A stretch of 64,000 bases of DNA from Sphingobacterium spiritivorum ATCC 33861 (lineage in GTDB: Bacteria; Bacteroidota; Bacteroidia; Sphingobacteriales; Sphingobacteriaceae), in NCBI RefSeq assembly GCF_000143765.1, contig NZ_GL379770.1, positions 1,576,903-1,640,902 of the forward strand. Direction: 5' to 3'. Shown in pieces: positions 36,380 to 46,800 of the stretch (its first letter is position 1; every line of letters starts with the position of its first letter). The notes under the pieces were generated by a model. It saw only the letters and a program-made list of their open reading frames with translations, ran no database searches and was not told the DNA's origin. Position numbers and translations under genes: made by a program.

Positions 36380-36402
36380 TTAATTAAACTAATTCTAAAT
36401 AA
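36380..36402. promoter_or_regulatory. Probable iron box before the siderophore receptor
   Basis: TTAATTAAA and TCTAAATAA form an inverted repeat with a 5-base centre (7 of 9 pairs). It ends 9 bases before the receptor ATG and matches the boxes at 10365 and 13699. Confidence 0.55.
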
Positions 36403-36411
36403 AGAAAAAAG

Positions 36412-38787
36412 ATGCAAGTTAAATCAACTGTAACTGCCCTGTTCCTGTTTGTTATTATGTTTCTGCTTAGACCGGCAGACATATGGGCTCAGGAATCAGG
36501 TCGCATAGAAGGAAAACTAACAAATTCAAAACAAGATCCGCTGGCAGATGTCGTACTTATATTAAATAACGGTTTCCAGACCACGATTTCGGATGCCGAA
36601 GGTCAATATCATTTTGATAATCTGAGCGATGGTCATTACACCATAAAAGCAACCTATTTTGATACTGCCGAAGAAAAGAAGATAAAGATCGAAGGAGGCA
36701 AAAGTATAAGACTGGATTTTGTAATCGGTCATCAGATCCGTCAGTTGGATTCTGTTTCTATCAGTATAAACAGAAAATCAATACCTTCTTATACATTACG
36801 TTTATCGGAAAATCTGCTTGTCACACCACAAAATATTGTCGTTATAGATCAGCAGCTTATCTATGATCAGATTATACTCTCTACTGCAGAAGGTTTTACC
36901 AAAAATATTAGCGGAGCCCGGACTATTTATCATCAGGAAGAGGGAAGTGTCGGCATCGCTGTAAGGGGATATACCGCCTCCAACCTTAGAAACGGAATGG
37001 ATGTAAGCGGGAGCTTCGGACCTCTGCGTGAAGATATGGCGTTTGTAGAACGTATTGAATTTGTAAAAGGCCCGGCCGGATTTATGATGGGAAATACACA
37101 ACCCGGAGGATTTTATAATGTGGTCACCAAAACACCTAAAGGAAATGGCGCAAATGCTGCACAACTTACATTAGGTAGTTTCGGACTTTATCGTGCACAG
37201 GTCGATATAGACAGTAAATTATCCAAAGATGGTAAATTCCTGGGACGGTTTAATCTTATGGGCACTAAAAAAGGATCGCATATGATGAATGTATCGAATG
37301 AACAATTTGTGCTCAATCCTTCATTCAGGTATATTGCCTCTGACAAAACAGATCTGACATTTGAATACATCTATTCGCAGAACAATTTTACAGGCGGATT
37401 TGCCAAGTATGCATACGGTCTCAAAGGTTTCAAAGAATTGCCGCGTTCCTTTAATTTTGGAGATCCTATTCTGGATCCCACAGTGGTAAAAGAGCATAAT
37501 ATCTTCGGAACAGTCAATCACCTGATATCCGACAATTGGATGCTGACAGCGAAGTTTGGCTATATTAATTCAGCGATGGAAGGTGAATCCCTTTATGCGC
37601 GATACAATACTATCGACAGTACAGGTTCGGTAGATCGCGGATTGAGTATAAATGATGCCTTGAATACCTCTACAGTGGGGCAGGTCTTTACAAAAGGAAA
37701 ATTTAATATCGGATCCGTACAGAATAATGTATTGTTAGGTCTTGATATGGGAAGTAAGTTCTATGTAGCCGACTGGTCAGAGGTTCCGGGATTGGTAGGC
37801 GGTAAATTCAATATCTATAATCCTGTATTCGGAAATCTGACAAAAAGTAATCTGCCGGCATACGACAGAAGTAAACCTTTACGGGAGAGAGGCGCATCGA
37901 CCCTCACAGAATATACCTATTACTCTGTGCATTTTCAGGAAGAAATGCATCTGCTAAATGATAAACTAAGATTGGGAGCAGGGGCAAGATATACCACTAC
38001 CAGCAAAATCAGTAAAGCTTCTGATGGTAAACGCGTCAATAATAAGGCGCTCACGCCACGTTTCAGCATCACCGGTATTCTGAGGCCGGACCTGACAGTA
38101 TATGCGCTTTACGATCAAAGTTTTCAGGAACAGGTCGGAACACAGGTAAACGGAGACCCGGCAGATCCTTCAAGAGGGATTAACAAGGAAGCCGGCCTGA
38201 AGAAAACATGGTTTGGCGGTAGTCTGATGACAGGCGTGACAGCTTATCACCTGACCAAGACCAATGTGCTTACATCTGCAGGGCCAGACAGACCGAATCT
38301 TGTAGAGCAATCGGGAGAAGCCACATCCAAAGGAATAGAAGTCGATATTAACGGAAAGATAGACCGGTCATGGAATATCATGCTTAACTATGCGTATACA
38401 GATGCAAAAATATCCAGGGACAATGATGCGGCTAAAATAGGGCAGATGCTGTATGGAACAGCCCGCCACATCGCGAATAGCTGGCTGACATATACGGTTC
38501 AGGACGGTGGATTCAGAGGGTTCGGTATTTCTACAGGATTTGAATTGCAGACCAAACGTGCTGCATGGCCTGTCACAAAAGAGAAATATCTGCCTGATAA
38601 TTTTTTCTCGATAGATGCCGGTATGTCTTATAAAAGAGACAACTATAATATCGCTCTTGTGGTCAATAATGTGACCAACAGATATAATTACGTTGGTTTT
38701 TATCCGGGAGCCTGGGGATATAAGCATTACGGCTGGAGAGCTATGCCACCTGCCAACTTCAGATTGAGTCTGGGTTACAGCTTTTAG
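36412..38787 (+). CDS. TonB-dependent siderophore receptor
   Basis: 791 residues, outer membrane. It has a signal peptide, a carboxypeptidase-regulatory-like domain (about 30-100, GRIEGKLTNSKQDPLADVVL), a plug (about 115-250) with IAVRGYTASN, FVERIEFVKGPAGFMMGN and PGGFYNVVTKTP, and a barrel that ends in an aromatic residue (Phe), as sorting requires. FVKGPAGFMMG is typical of hydroxamate and catecholate siderophore receptors rather than SusC proteins. Import of a ferric siderophore is likely; the ligand is unknown. An AraC gene is divergent and a probable iron box is directly upstream. Confidence 0.9.
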   Translation: MQVKSTVTALFLFVIMFLLRPADIWAQESGRIEGKLTNSKQDPLADVVLILNNGFQTTISDAEGQYHFDNLSDGHYTIKATYFDTAEEKKIKIEGGKSIRLDFVIGHQIRQLDSVSISINRKSIPSYTLRLSENLLVTPQNIVVIDQQLIYDQIILSTAEGFTKNISGARTIYHQEEGSVGIAVRGYTASNLRNGMDVSGSFGPLREDMAFVERIEFVKGPAGFMMGNTQPGGFYNVVTKTPKGNGANAAQLTLGSFGLYRAQVDIDSKLSKDGKFLGRFNLMGTKKGSHMMNVSNEQFVLNPSFRYIASDKTDLTFEYIYSQNNFTGGFAKYAYGLKGFKELPRSFNFGDPILDPTVVKEHNIFGTVNHLISDNWMLTAKFGYINSAMEGESLYARYNTIDSTGSVDRGLSINDALNTSTVGQVFTKGKFNIGSVQNNVLLGLDMGSKFYVADWSEVPGLVGGKFNIYNPVFGNLTKSNLPAYDRSKPLRERGASTLTEYTYYSVHFQEEMHLLNDKLRLGAGARYTTTSKISKASDGKRVNNKALTPRFSITGILRPDLTVYALYDQSFQEQVGTQVNGDPADPSRGINKEAGLKKTWFGGSLMTGVTAYHLTKTNVLTSAGPDRPNLVEQSGEATSKGIEVDINGKIDRSWNIMLNYAYTDAKISRDNDAAKIGQMLYGTARHIANSWLTYTVQDGGFRGFGISTGFELQTKRAAWPVTKEKYLPDNFFSIDAGMSYKRDNYNIALVVNNVTNRYNYVGFYPGAWGYKHYGWRAMPPANFRLSLGYSF

Positions 38788-38826
38788 CATTTCCGGATAG
38801 CTTAAGATACCTATTAATAAATTTTG

Positions 38827-38857
38827 AAAAGATCATGCTGTACAGACATGGTCTTTT
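38827..38857 (+). terminator. Terminator after the siderophore receptor
   Basis: AAAAGATCATG pairs with CATGGTCTTTT (one T-G wobble) around a 9-base loop, and a T run follows. Confidence 0.75.
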
Positions 38858-38944
38858 CTTGTATACGTAAACAATATTTTACGTTTTGTTGCAAACTATT
38901 ACCCTGCATTTATCGTACTTACTAATAGATTCAAACATAAAAAG

Positions 38945-39469
38945 ATGAAAAACTATCTGATCATAACAAGGAGAATAATCCTGATGGCGATTCTCCTGGT
39001 CTGTATCGGCATCAACAGTAATGCACAGCAGACCGCTAGCCGAAACCCGTATTACTCCCGCACAGATACAAAGAAGCTAAATATCAAAAATTCAGAATGG
39101 AAGAAGATTCTGGATCCGGACTTATATGCCGTAGCAAGGGAAGCGCAGACAGAACGCGCTTTTACCGGTAAATACTATGAGTATGATGTCAAAGGAACCT
39201 ACTACTGTGCCGTATGTGGCAATCCCTTATTTCGTTCTACAGCCAAATTTTCCTCTACTTGCGGATGGCCATCCTTTTATGAGCCACTCAAAAAGAATAG
39301 TGTTATTTATAAACAAGATAATAGCTACAATATGGTACGCACAGAGGTATTATGCGGACGCTGTAATTCGCACCTGGGACATATCTTCGATGACGGGCCT
39401 CCACCCACCGGAAAACGGTTTTGTATGAACTCCATATCACTGGAATTTGAACCGGATCAAAAAAAATAA
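38945..39469 (+). CDS. msrB: Peptide-methionine (R)-S-oxide reductase, exported
   Basis: 174 residues. An N-terminal signal sequence (ends near NSNAQQ) suggests a periplasmic repair enzyme. The MsrB domain holds two zinc CxxC pairs (CAVC and CGRC), CGWPSF, GHIFDDGPPPTGKRFC and the catalytic Cys in RFCMNSISLEF. It reduces R-methionine sulfoxide in proteins. The gene follows the siderophore receptor terminator and has its own start region. A fasciclin gene follows 87 bases on. Confidence 0.94.
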   Translation: MKNYLIITRRIILMAILLVCIGINSNAQQTASRNPYYSRTDTKKLNIKNSEWKKILDPDLYAVAREAQTERAFTGKYYEYDVKGTYYCAVCGNPLFRSTAKFSSTCGWPSFYEPLKKNSVIYKQDNSYNMVRTEVLCGRCNSHLGHIFDDGPPPTGKRFCMNSISLEFEPDQKK

Positions 39470-39556
39470 TAAAAAATGAAATCCGCTCCGCTATCAATGT
39501 CGTAAATGAGAGAAAGAAAGCAAATAAAAAGAATCAATTTTCAAAAACAAGACATC

Positions 39557-40123
39557 ATGAGAGCAACATCAAAATTAATCGTCCTGAGTTTATTTTCACT
39601 TAGTCTGATTTGCGGAGCAAATGTATCTGCACAACAAAAAGAAAAAACAGTAATGGTAGGAGGTGCTCCTATGTATCCGTCCAAAAACATTGTGGAAAAT
39701 GCAGTGAATTCCAAAGACCACACCACATTGGTCGCAGCCGTAAAAGCTGCCGGTCTTGTCGAGACATTGTCTTCAAAAGGACCATTCACGGTATTCGCTC
39801 CTACAAATGAAGCATTCGCCAAATTACCTGCAGGTACTGTAGAATCTTTGGTTAAACCGGAAAACAAAGAAAAACTGACAACTATTCTTACCTATCATGT
39901 TGTTGCAGGTAAGCACGATGCAAAGAGCATTATGAATATGGTGAAAGCTGGTGGAGGTAAGGCTAGTGTGGCAACTGTACAGGGTGAAAAAATCACATTC
40001 TGGGTAAAAGGGAAAGATCTGTATGTACGTGACAGCAAAGGTAACGATGCCAAAGTAACCATAGCTGATGTTAATCAATCAAACGGTACTATACATGTAA
40101 TTGATCATGTGCTGATGCCGTAA
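39557..40123 (+). CDS. Fasciclin (FAS1) domain secreted protein
   Basis: 188 residues from the ATG at 39557; the longer frame from 39506 adds a basic stretch before the signal peptide. After the signal (ends near VSAQQ) there is one FAS1 domain with GPFTVFAPTNEAFAKLP (H1) and NGTIHVIDHVLMP (H2). Such proteins are secreted or surface adhesion-type proteins; the exact function here is unknown. It has a strong terminator directly downstream. Confidence 0.92.
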   Translation: MRATSKLIVLSLFSLSLICGANVSAQQKEKTVMVGGAPMYPSKNIVENAVNSKDHTTLVAAVKAAGLVETLSSKGPFTVFAPTNEAFAKLPAGTVESLVKPENKEKLTTILTYHVVAGKHDAKSIMNMVKAGGGKASVATVQGEKITFWVKGKDLYVRDSKGNDAKVTIADVNQSNGTIHVIDHVLMP

Positions 40124-40168
40124 ATAAATAAAAGTGGGGAAGATGTGAGGTCGGTATTTATGGCATTG

Positions 40169-40205
40169 AACGGTAGTAAACTCAGGTTTACTGCCGTTTC
40201 TTTTT
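40169..40205 (+). terminator. Terminator after the fasciclin gene
   Basis: A 13-bp stem (AACGGTAGTAAAC with GTTTACTGCCGTT, one wobble) with a TCAG loop, followed by TCTTTTTTT. Confidence 0.85.
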
Positions 40206-40615
40206 TTATAGGAATTGCTCCGCATTCCCGGCAGGATGGAGCAGGTCCCAGGCTATGTGAAAACAGCTTTTTAATCATGAGCTAAGCCTTTGCCGGAAAA
40301 ATAAATCTTTATAATTTAAGCAAGCAGGCTGTAAAAAGAGAATATCCGGCTGGCAGCAAACAATTTCAGCGTTTTTTATCTTTTTAAGATGATGGAAAAT
40401 CGAGTGAAAAACTATTGTTTTTTTACAGAAACCGGTCTTTTATTTATTGATTTTTAAAGAAATCAGTAGAACAAAGATAATATGGTAAAAATCTGGTTTT
40501 CAGCGCAGATAGTGGATTATTGAGATGCAAAAATATTAACTTTAATCCATCAAATACTGCTTACTGCAGCAATAGATTACCAAAAATAAATTAAATGTAA
40601 ACTAACAAATATCTT
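40206..40615. other. Intergenic region upstream of gdh
   Basis: About 410 bases with no supported gene. It should contain the gdh promoter, but no clean TTTG-N20-TAnnTTTG pair stands out. No hairpin comparable to the neighbouring terminators is seen. Confidence 0.5.
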
Positions 40616-42040
40616 ATGTCCCACACATCAAAAGAAAATTACAGCTTTTTCAAAGGTGTTAGTCAAAATTTTGATAAAGCAGCCAAATTCACTCCCTTCT
40701 CTTCCGGAATATTGGAACAAATCAAAGCCTGTAATTCTATTTTACAGGTCAAGTTTCCGGTCAAGATCGGAGACAAGATTGAAGTAATTGAAGCTTATCG
40801 TGTTCAGCACTCTCATCACAAGTTGCCTTGTAAAGGTGGTATTCGTTTTAGCATTGAAGTCAATCAGGATGAAGTAATGGCTTTAGCGGCACTGATGACT
40901 TACAAATGTGCGATTGTCAATGTTCCATTCGGAGGAGGAAAAGGAGGAATAAAGATTGACTCCCGAAAATATACCGAATTTGAACTGGAAAAGATCACCC
41001 GCCGATACACCTCAGAATTAGTGAAAAAGAATTTTATCGGACCCGGAATAGATGTGCCTGCACCGGATTACGGAACCGGAGCCAGAGAGATGAGCTGGAT
41101 ACTGGATACCTACTCTTCGCTGAATCCTAACGATATCAATGCGCAGGCCTGTGTGACGGGAAAACCTATTTCGCAGGGTGGAGTGAGAGGACGTACAGAA
41201 GCAACAGGGCTCGGAGTATACTTTGGTGTTCGTGAGGCATGTTCTTTTGCTGATGATATGGAAAAACTCGGACTCAGCACGGGCATAGCCGGCAAACGGG
41301 TCATCGTACAGGGATTAGGTAATGTGGGATACCATGCCGCCAAATTCTTTCAGGATGGGGGAGCACTTATTGTAGGGCTTATTGAGTATGAAGGAGCAAT
41401 ATATAACACCGAAGGTTTCGATGTGGATGCGGTGCTTGCGCATCGCAAAGCGACAGGCTCTATTCTGAATTATGAAGGTGCGCAAAACTTTAAAAACGGA
41501 GCCGAAGGATTAGAACAACCCTGTGATATCCTTATTCCTGCAGCATTGGAATCTGTTATCCATGAAGGAAATGCAGACCGTATCCAGGCAAAAATAATCG
41601 GTGAAGCAGCCAACGGACCTCTAACGCCCAAAGCTGATGAAATACTGAATAAAAAAGGTGTGTTGATCATTCCGGATATGTACCTGAATGCTGGCGGTGT
41701 AACCGTATCGTATTTTGAATGGCTCAAAAATCTGAGTCATGTCAGATACGGCCGTCTTGAAAAACGATTCAGTGAAAATATGTATGCAGAGTTGGTGAAT
41801 ATCATAGAATCGCTCACCAGTAAGAAAGTGTCAGAACTGGAACGTAAAATCATTCTGCGTGGTCCGGACGAAATAGATCTTATTTACTCCGGTCTTGAAG
41901 ATACCATGATCGGATCGTATCAGGAAATCCGGGAAGTATATAAAAATACAGCAGGCGTAGAGGATATGCGTACTGCAGCCTTTATATGCGCAATTAATAA
42001 AGTCGGTGCCGCATACGAACAATTAGGCATCTTCCCTTAA
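40616..42040 (+). CDS. gdhA: Glutamate dehydrogenase (Glu/Leu/Phe/Val dehydrogenase family)
   Basis: 474 residues. The N-terminal dimerisation and substrate domain contains [21 protein letters not shown], with the substrate Lys, and FGGGKGGI, then [14 protein letters not shown]. The Rossmann domain has [14 protein letters not shown]. It interconverts glutamate and 2-oxoglutarate with ammonia in the cytoplasm. Cofactor choice (NAD or NADP) cannot be settled by eye. The gene is single, with a strong bidirectional terminator after it. Confidence 0.93.
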   Translation: MSHTSKENYSFFKGVSQNFDKAAKFTPFSSGILEQIKACNSILQVKFPVKIGDKIEVIEAYRVQHSHHKLPCKGGIRFSIEVNQDEVMALAALMTYKCAIVNVPFGGGKGGIKIDSRKYTEFELEKITRRYTSELVKKNFIGPGIDVPAPDYGTGAREMSWILDTYSSLNPNDINAQACVTGKPISQGGVRGRTEATGLGVYFGVREACSFADDMEKLGLSTGIAGKRVIVQGLGNVGYHAAKFFQDGGALIVGLIEYEGAIYNTEGFDVDAVLAHRKATGSILNYEGAQNFKNGAEGLEQPCDILIPAALESVIHEGNADRIQAKIIGEAANGPLTPKADEILNKKGVLIIPDMYLNAGGVTVSYFEWLKNLSHVRYGRLEKRFSENMYAELVNIIESLTSKKVSELERKIILRGPDEIDLIYSGLEDTMIGSYQEIREVYKNTAGVEDMRTAAFICAINKVGAAYEQLGIFP

Positions 42041-42060
42041 CGGATGATCTTATCAGAAAC

Positions 42061-42102
42061 AATAAAGCCTGTACTACTATAAAAGTGGTGCAGGCTTTAT
42101 TG
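42061..42102. terminator. Bidirectional terminator between gdh and DUF983 genes
   Basis: AATAAAGCCTG pairs with CAGGCTTTATT, with a further TAC/GTG inner helix. A-rich and T-rich ends lie on both sides, suiting the convergent genes. Confidence 0.8.
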
Positions 42103-42129
42103 ATTAATACACTATATAAATAAGGCAAG

Positions 42130-42528
42130 TTATTGCACATCGTAGATATCAGGCCTGTACCTGAAAGAAGGCGTAAGCCAATAAAGCAATACGACTCTTG
42201 AATATCTGTAGTTCACGGGAGCCATGAGTATAGCTGCCGATAGTGATACTCCCAGATATAACCATGGAGACTCCAGGTTGTTTGTAAGGAAGTAAGTCGC
42301 AAAACAGGCCGTCAGCAACTCAGCTACATTAAATGCATAGCTGATATACATAGCTACATAAAAGTAGCCGGGTTCTTTTTCAAATTTGAGACCACAGTGC
42401 GGACAGGTCTCGTTCATTTTTTTAGACCTGAAACTAAAGAGAGGAGCTTTGAACAGATCTCCTTTTCTGCATCGCGGGCACTTACCTTCCAGTGCAGATT
42501 TCAATTCGTTCGACAGTGTATATTTCAT
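42130..42528 (-). CDS. DUF983 small membrane protein
   Basis: 132 residues. Two CxxC pairs (CPRC and CPHC) in the first 45 residues look like a zinc-ribbon. They are followed by two hydrophobic segments (about residues 55-80 and 85-110) and a conserved-looking YRYSRVVLLYW. This is the DUF983 family, common in Bacteroidota, of unknown function. It starts 5 bases after the AraC gene stop on the same strand, so the two are probably co-transcribed. Confidence 0.88.
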   Translation of the reverse strand: MKYTLSNELKSALEGKCPRCRKGDLFKAPLFSFRSKKMNETCPHCGLKFEKEPGYFYVAMYISYAFNVAELLTACFATYFLTNNLESPWLYLGVSLSAAILMAPVNYRYSRVVLLYWLTPSFRYRPDIYDVQ

Positions 42529-42533
42529 AGCTG

Positions 42534-43385
42534 TTATATGTGTTTTTTTCTAAATTCTTCGGGAGTAATACCCTCGTTTTTCTTAAAAAATTTGGTGAAA
42601 TAGGAATTATCATTAAAGTTCAGGCCGTAGGCTATTTCACTAATGGAATAATCCTGGATAACCAAAAGGCGTTTTGCTTCCAGTAATACCCGGTTTCGTA
42701 TAAGCTCTCCGGCTGATAAGCCAATAGATTCTTTCACCAGTGCATTCAGGTGGTTAGGCGTTATAAACAAAAGTTTCGCATAATCTTTAGGCAGTCGCAG
42801 CGTCCTGTAATTGCTCTCGATAAGACTTATAAAATTCCGTAACAAAGTATGATTGTACACGGCACTTTCAGATTTATCTTGCAGCAAAGGTCTCTTTTCC
42901 AATGTTCTGAAGAGATATAATAAGGTGATTTTGGCAAAATCCAGATCTCTTGTAGATAACAGTTCCCGGAACAATCGCACAACCTCATTTTGCAAATCCG
43001 GACTGATATCAAATACCTGATCTTTTATCAAGCCTGAAAAAAATGAAAACTGATTCAGATATTCCGGACGTAACAAAAATGTATGAAAAAAATCAGGTTG
43101 AAAATTTACAATAAATCCATCCATCTCTCCCTCAAAATCCCAACGGTGTATCTGACCGGGCAGCATCATATAAATCTGCCAGGGAACTACCTCAAAAGTT
43201 TCAAAATCAATCGCATGTGTTCCTCCGCCCTGTGTGAATAATAGGAGTTGATAAAAGCTATGTCTGTGAGGAAACACAAGATTCTTATTACGGGACAGAT
43301 AAGAAGACAAAGCCTCTACGGTGATCGTATTCTCTTGTGTGCGGGACAAAGAGCATTGGTCTAATATAGGAATGCTTGCTACCAT
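42534..43385 (-). CDS. AraC family regulator with cupin-type sensor domain
   Basis: 283 residues. The N-terminal ~150 residues look like an AraC-type cupin (FPHRHSFYQLLLFTQGGGTHAIDF, then VPWQIYMMLPGQIHRW). The C-terminal double helix-turn-helix includes LPKDYAKLLFITPNHLNALV and YSISEIAYGLNFNDNSYFTKF, ending KNEGITPEEFRK. It is first in an operon with DUF983 and divergent from susC with a 509-base gap. Two direct repeats of TGTGGT 21 bases apart lie 33-68 bases upstream and may be its binding site. Confidence 0.88.
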   Translation of the reverse strand: MVASIPILDQCSLSRTQENTITVEALSSYLSRNKNLVFPHRHSFYQLLLFTQGGGTHAIDFETFEVVPWQIYMMLPGQIHRWDFEGEMDGFIVNFQPDFFHTFLLRPEYLNQFSFFSGLIKDQVFDISPDLQNEVVRLFRELLSTRDLDFAKITLLYLFRTLEKRPLLQDKSESAVYNHTLLRNFISLIESNYRTLRLPKDYAKLLFITPNHLNALVKESIGLSAGELIRNRVLLEAKRLLVIQDYSISEIAYGLNFNDNSYFTKFFKKNEGITPEEFRKKHI

Positions 43386-43894
43386 GACTACAAAATTAGC
43401 GTAATAAATACCATTTGTGTGGTGTATTACATTTCTTTTGTGGTATTTTTTACTTATTAATAATGGTATTGTGCCAGAGAGCTTGGGTGAAGTTCAATTT
43501 TTTCAAAGACTGGAATCAATCAGGAATAAGAATATGATTTTTATAGAGCACAAATATTTTAAACTCAACCTTTCTGCGGAATAGACGATGATACTATTTT
43601 CTTTATTACAGTTTTTGTGCAAAATCATGTGATAGAGAGCCTTCAAAATTTCAAATTGGTGCAAGAAGTACAAATCGTATGATGCATTGATTATTTAGCT
43701 CTAACCTTTCTATATACAGACATGCTGAGAAATTGTTAATCTGTATCAACCTCATTATAGTCCTTTTTGGCACTTATATTTAACACATATTTAATCTTAT
43801 GGAAATTTTATTGAAATAAAGTTGCGCTATCTTGCTTTCGTAAACATTAATTAAGAATATTCGATAATTCAAGTAAAACCATTAAAAGTAATTT
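43386..43894. other. Divergent control region between araC and susC
   Basis: Near the AraC start, TGTGGT words at 43418 and 43439 are 21 bases apart. Near susC, a TATCTTGC (about 43829) resembles a -7 box. No ORF is supported. The rest is A+T-rich. Confidence 0.4.
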
Positions 43895-46800
43895 ATGAGA
43901 AAATTAGTATTTCTTATTCTGTCATTGCTGATATCGACTAGTGTAGTCTGGGGTCAACAAATCAAAATAAGAGGAATCGTCAAAGACAAGAACGGAGAAC
44001 CTTTAAAGGGAGTTTCAGTAACCATTAAAAACAGTAAGTCAGGTGTGTCCACTGACGAAGAAGGACGCTTTATAATTGAAGGTGTTAACGCTGGCAGCCC
44101 GTTGTTACTGCGCAGTATTGGCTTTTTAAATAAAGAGATTATTCCGCAGAGTAGTGAAGAATTAACAATCACTATGGATGAGGATGTAAATAGCTTAGAA
44201 GAAGTTGTTGTCACCTCTTTAGGGATTAAAAGGGCTGTTCGTAAATCAGCAAATGCAGTGCAGATGCTGCCGGCGGCTGAGCTGACCACAGTGATTAGTG
44301 GCAATCCAATGGACAATCTTGCAGGGAAAGTAGCAGGACTCCAGGTTACTGGTGGTACAGCGGGCCTGACCAGCTCATCGCGAGTCATTCTTCGTGGTGA
44401 AAATTCTCTCAATATTGATAACAATTCACCAATGTTTGTCATAGATGGTACTCCTATAAGCAATCGCATTTTTGGTAGCGGAGGTAATGCAACCAATCAA
44501 ACCAATCTCCCTACAGATTTTGGAAATGGTATGATGGATCTCAATATGGAAGACGTTGAAAATGTATCTGTTCTTAAAGGTGGAGCAGCAGCACTTTATG
44601 GTTCCAGAGCTGCTAATGGAGTAATCCTGATCAGTACCAAAAAAGGACAATCAGGACGATCGCTGCAAGTATACGGGAATAGTTCAACTCTATTTATGAA
44701 ACCTATCCTTCCGACCTTACAAAGCGAATATGGTCAGGGCTTCAATAGTGCCTATGCTCTGGATTATGGAAGTAACTTCGGCCCGAAGATGGATGGCTCT
44801 CCAATCCTGCAGGAGGGTTCCCCGGATTTTCTGACGAACACACCGGTGCCATTTGTCCGAAGATATTTTCTGGAAGACTTTTTTCGCACTGGCAATCAGT
44901 TCGTCAATAATATTGGCATACAGGGTGACTCCGAGAAGGCAAGTTACCGTGTTTCGTATACCAACAATTCAAACAAGGGTACCATCCCCAATACGGATCT
45001 TTATAAAAATACCTTTTCTACTCATAGTCAATACAAATTGTTATCAAACCTCAACCTCAATACGAGTATTACATACGTAAAGACTAAGAGTAACAATGTG
45101 CCGTCTGCAGGGTATGGTGGTGAGGGGCTGATGTATACCCTGTACTGGAATCATTTAAACAATGATATGGATTGGTTTAGAGATTATTGGGCTAAGCCGG
45201 GAGAAAAAAATGTCAAACAAAATTACTCATTGACCTGGGCTGATAATCCATTTTTCATCGCTTATGAGAATATTAATGCTTTCAACAGAAATCGCCTTTT
45301 CGGGAATGTATCTTTAGATTATAAGTTATCGGATCATTTCTCTATTCTCGCCCGTACCGGACTCGATTATCAGAGCGAACAGCGGTTTCATCGCAGGGCT
45401 AAGGCAGCTATGAAATTTCCGAATGGTATGTTGAGGACACAAGATATTTATTTTCAGGAAAGTAATACCGATGTACTGGCCAGCTATACTACAGAATTTG
45501 CATCAGATTTTCAATTTGATTTGACTGCCGGAACAAGCTTAATGCGCAGAACATTTGATGAACGTATGCTGCAATCAAACAACCTCACGGTACCTGAGGT
45601 CTATTCTTTGAATAACACAAATGGATTTACCGCCAGATATCAGAATGGCTACCGTTCGGCTATCAACTCTTATTTAGCTACTGCAAATATTGGTTATAAG
45701 GATATTCTCTACATTGACGGTGGTATCCGCTATGACCGTACATCTACTCTGGCTAAACGTAAAAACAGTTATTTTTATCCTTCCGGTTCTTTTAGCTGGC
45801 TATTGGATCGTACTTTCGATCTGGGTGAAGATATCAATATGCTAAAACTGCGTGGTAATGTAGCCATAATTGGTAAGGACACTGAAGCAAATATCATTAA
45901 CCGTACTTATCAATCCGGTTATCTTCCGGGGACATTTACTAACAATTCTCTGGTCGTAGATCCTGCCCTGAAAAATGAGGAGACAATCACCAGAGAATTA
46001 GGCATAGAGTTACTGGCATTGCACAACCGTCTGAATTTTACTTTCAATTATTTCAATAACCTTTCCAGAGATCAAATCATTGCCTTTCCAGTGTCCTTTG
46101 CCAGTGGAGCCAAACGCTACCTAACCAATGGTGGCCGACTGAAAAATTTTGGTATTGAAGCAACATTGAACTATGTGCCTGTCCGGAACAATGATTTTGA
46201 GTGGTCAACCTCATTCAATTTTACCAAAATGAACAGTAAAATTTTGGAATTGCCAAATAATATGAATTATGTAATGGCCGAGGGCCCGGCTTCAGTAACC
46301 GTCGAAGCGCGTGTTGGAGGTCGTATGGGGGATATCTATGGTTATAAATTTCAACGTTCTCCAGATGGACAGATTATTTATAAGGCTAATGGGTTGCCCG
46401 CTATGACAGCAGGAAAAGAACTAATCGGAAATTATAATCCTGATTTTATGCTTGGATTCCGAAACCAATTCAAATACAAAGGAGCAATGCTCAGTTTTCT
46501 GTTTGATATCCGTAAGGGCGGAACACTATATTCCTACACGAATACAATTGGTGCGGAGACCGGAATGCTTCCCTTCACTCTTGATCTCGGAAGAGACCGC
46601 ATAGTTGGTGATGGCGTAGTTAAAGTAACAGATGCCAACGGTGGCGAGACTTACCAACCGAATACAAAATCTGTAGCAGCTTATGAATATTACTTTGCGG
46701 GTGGGTATTATAATCGAGAAAACGCCGAGTCGAATTCATTTGATGCATCTTATATCAAATTGAGAGAATTGTCAATCGGCTATGTCTTTAAAGCCGCACA

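Noticed and set aside
40105..40278. A 57-codon minus-strand frame with two Cys near its start
   Set aside because: It overlaps the end of the fasciclin gene and the strong terminator hairpin, and has no start-site or promoter support.
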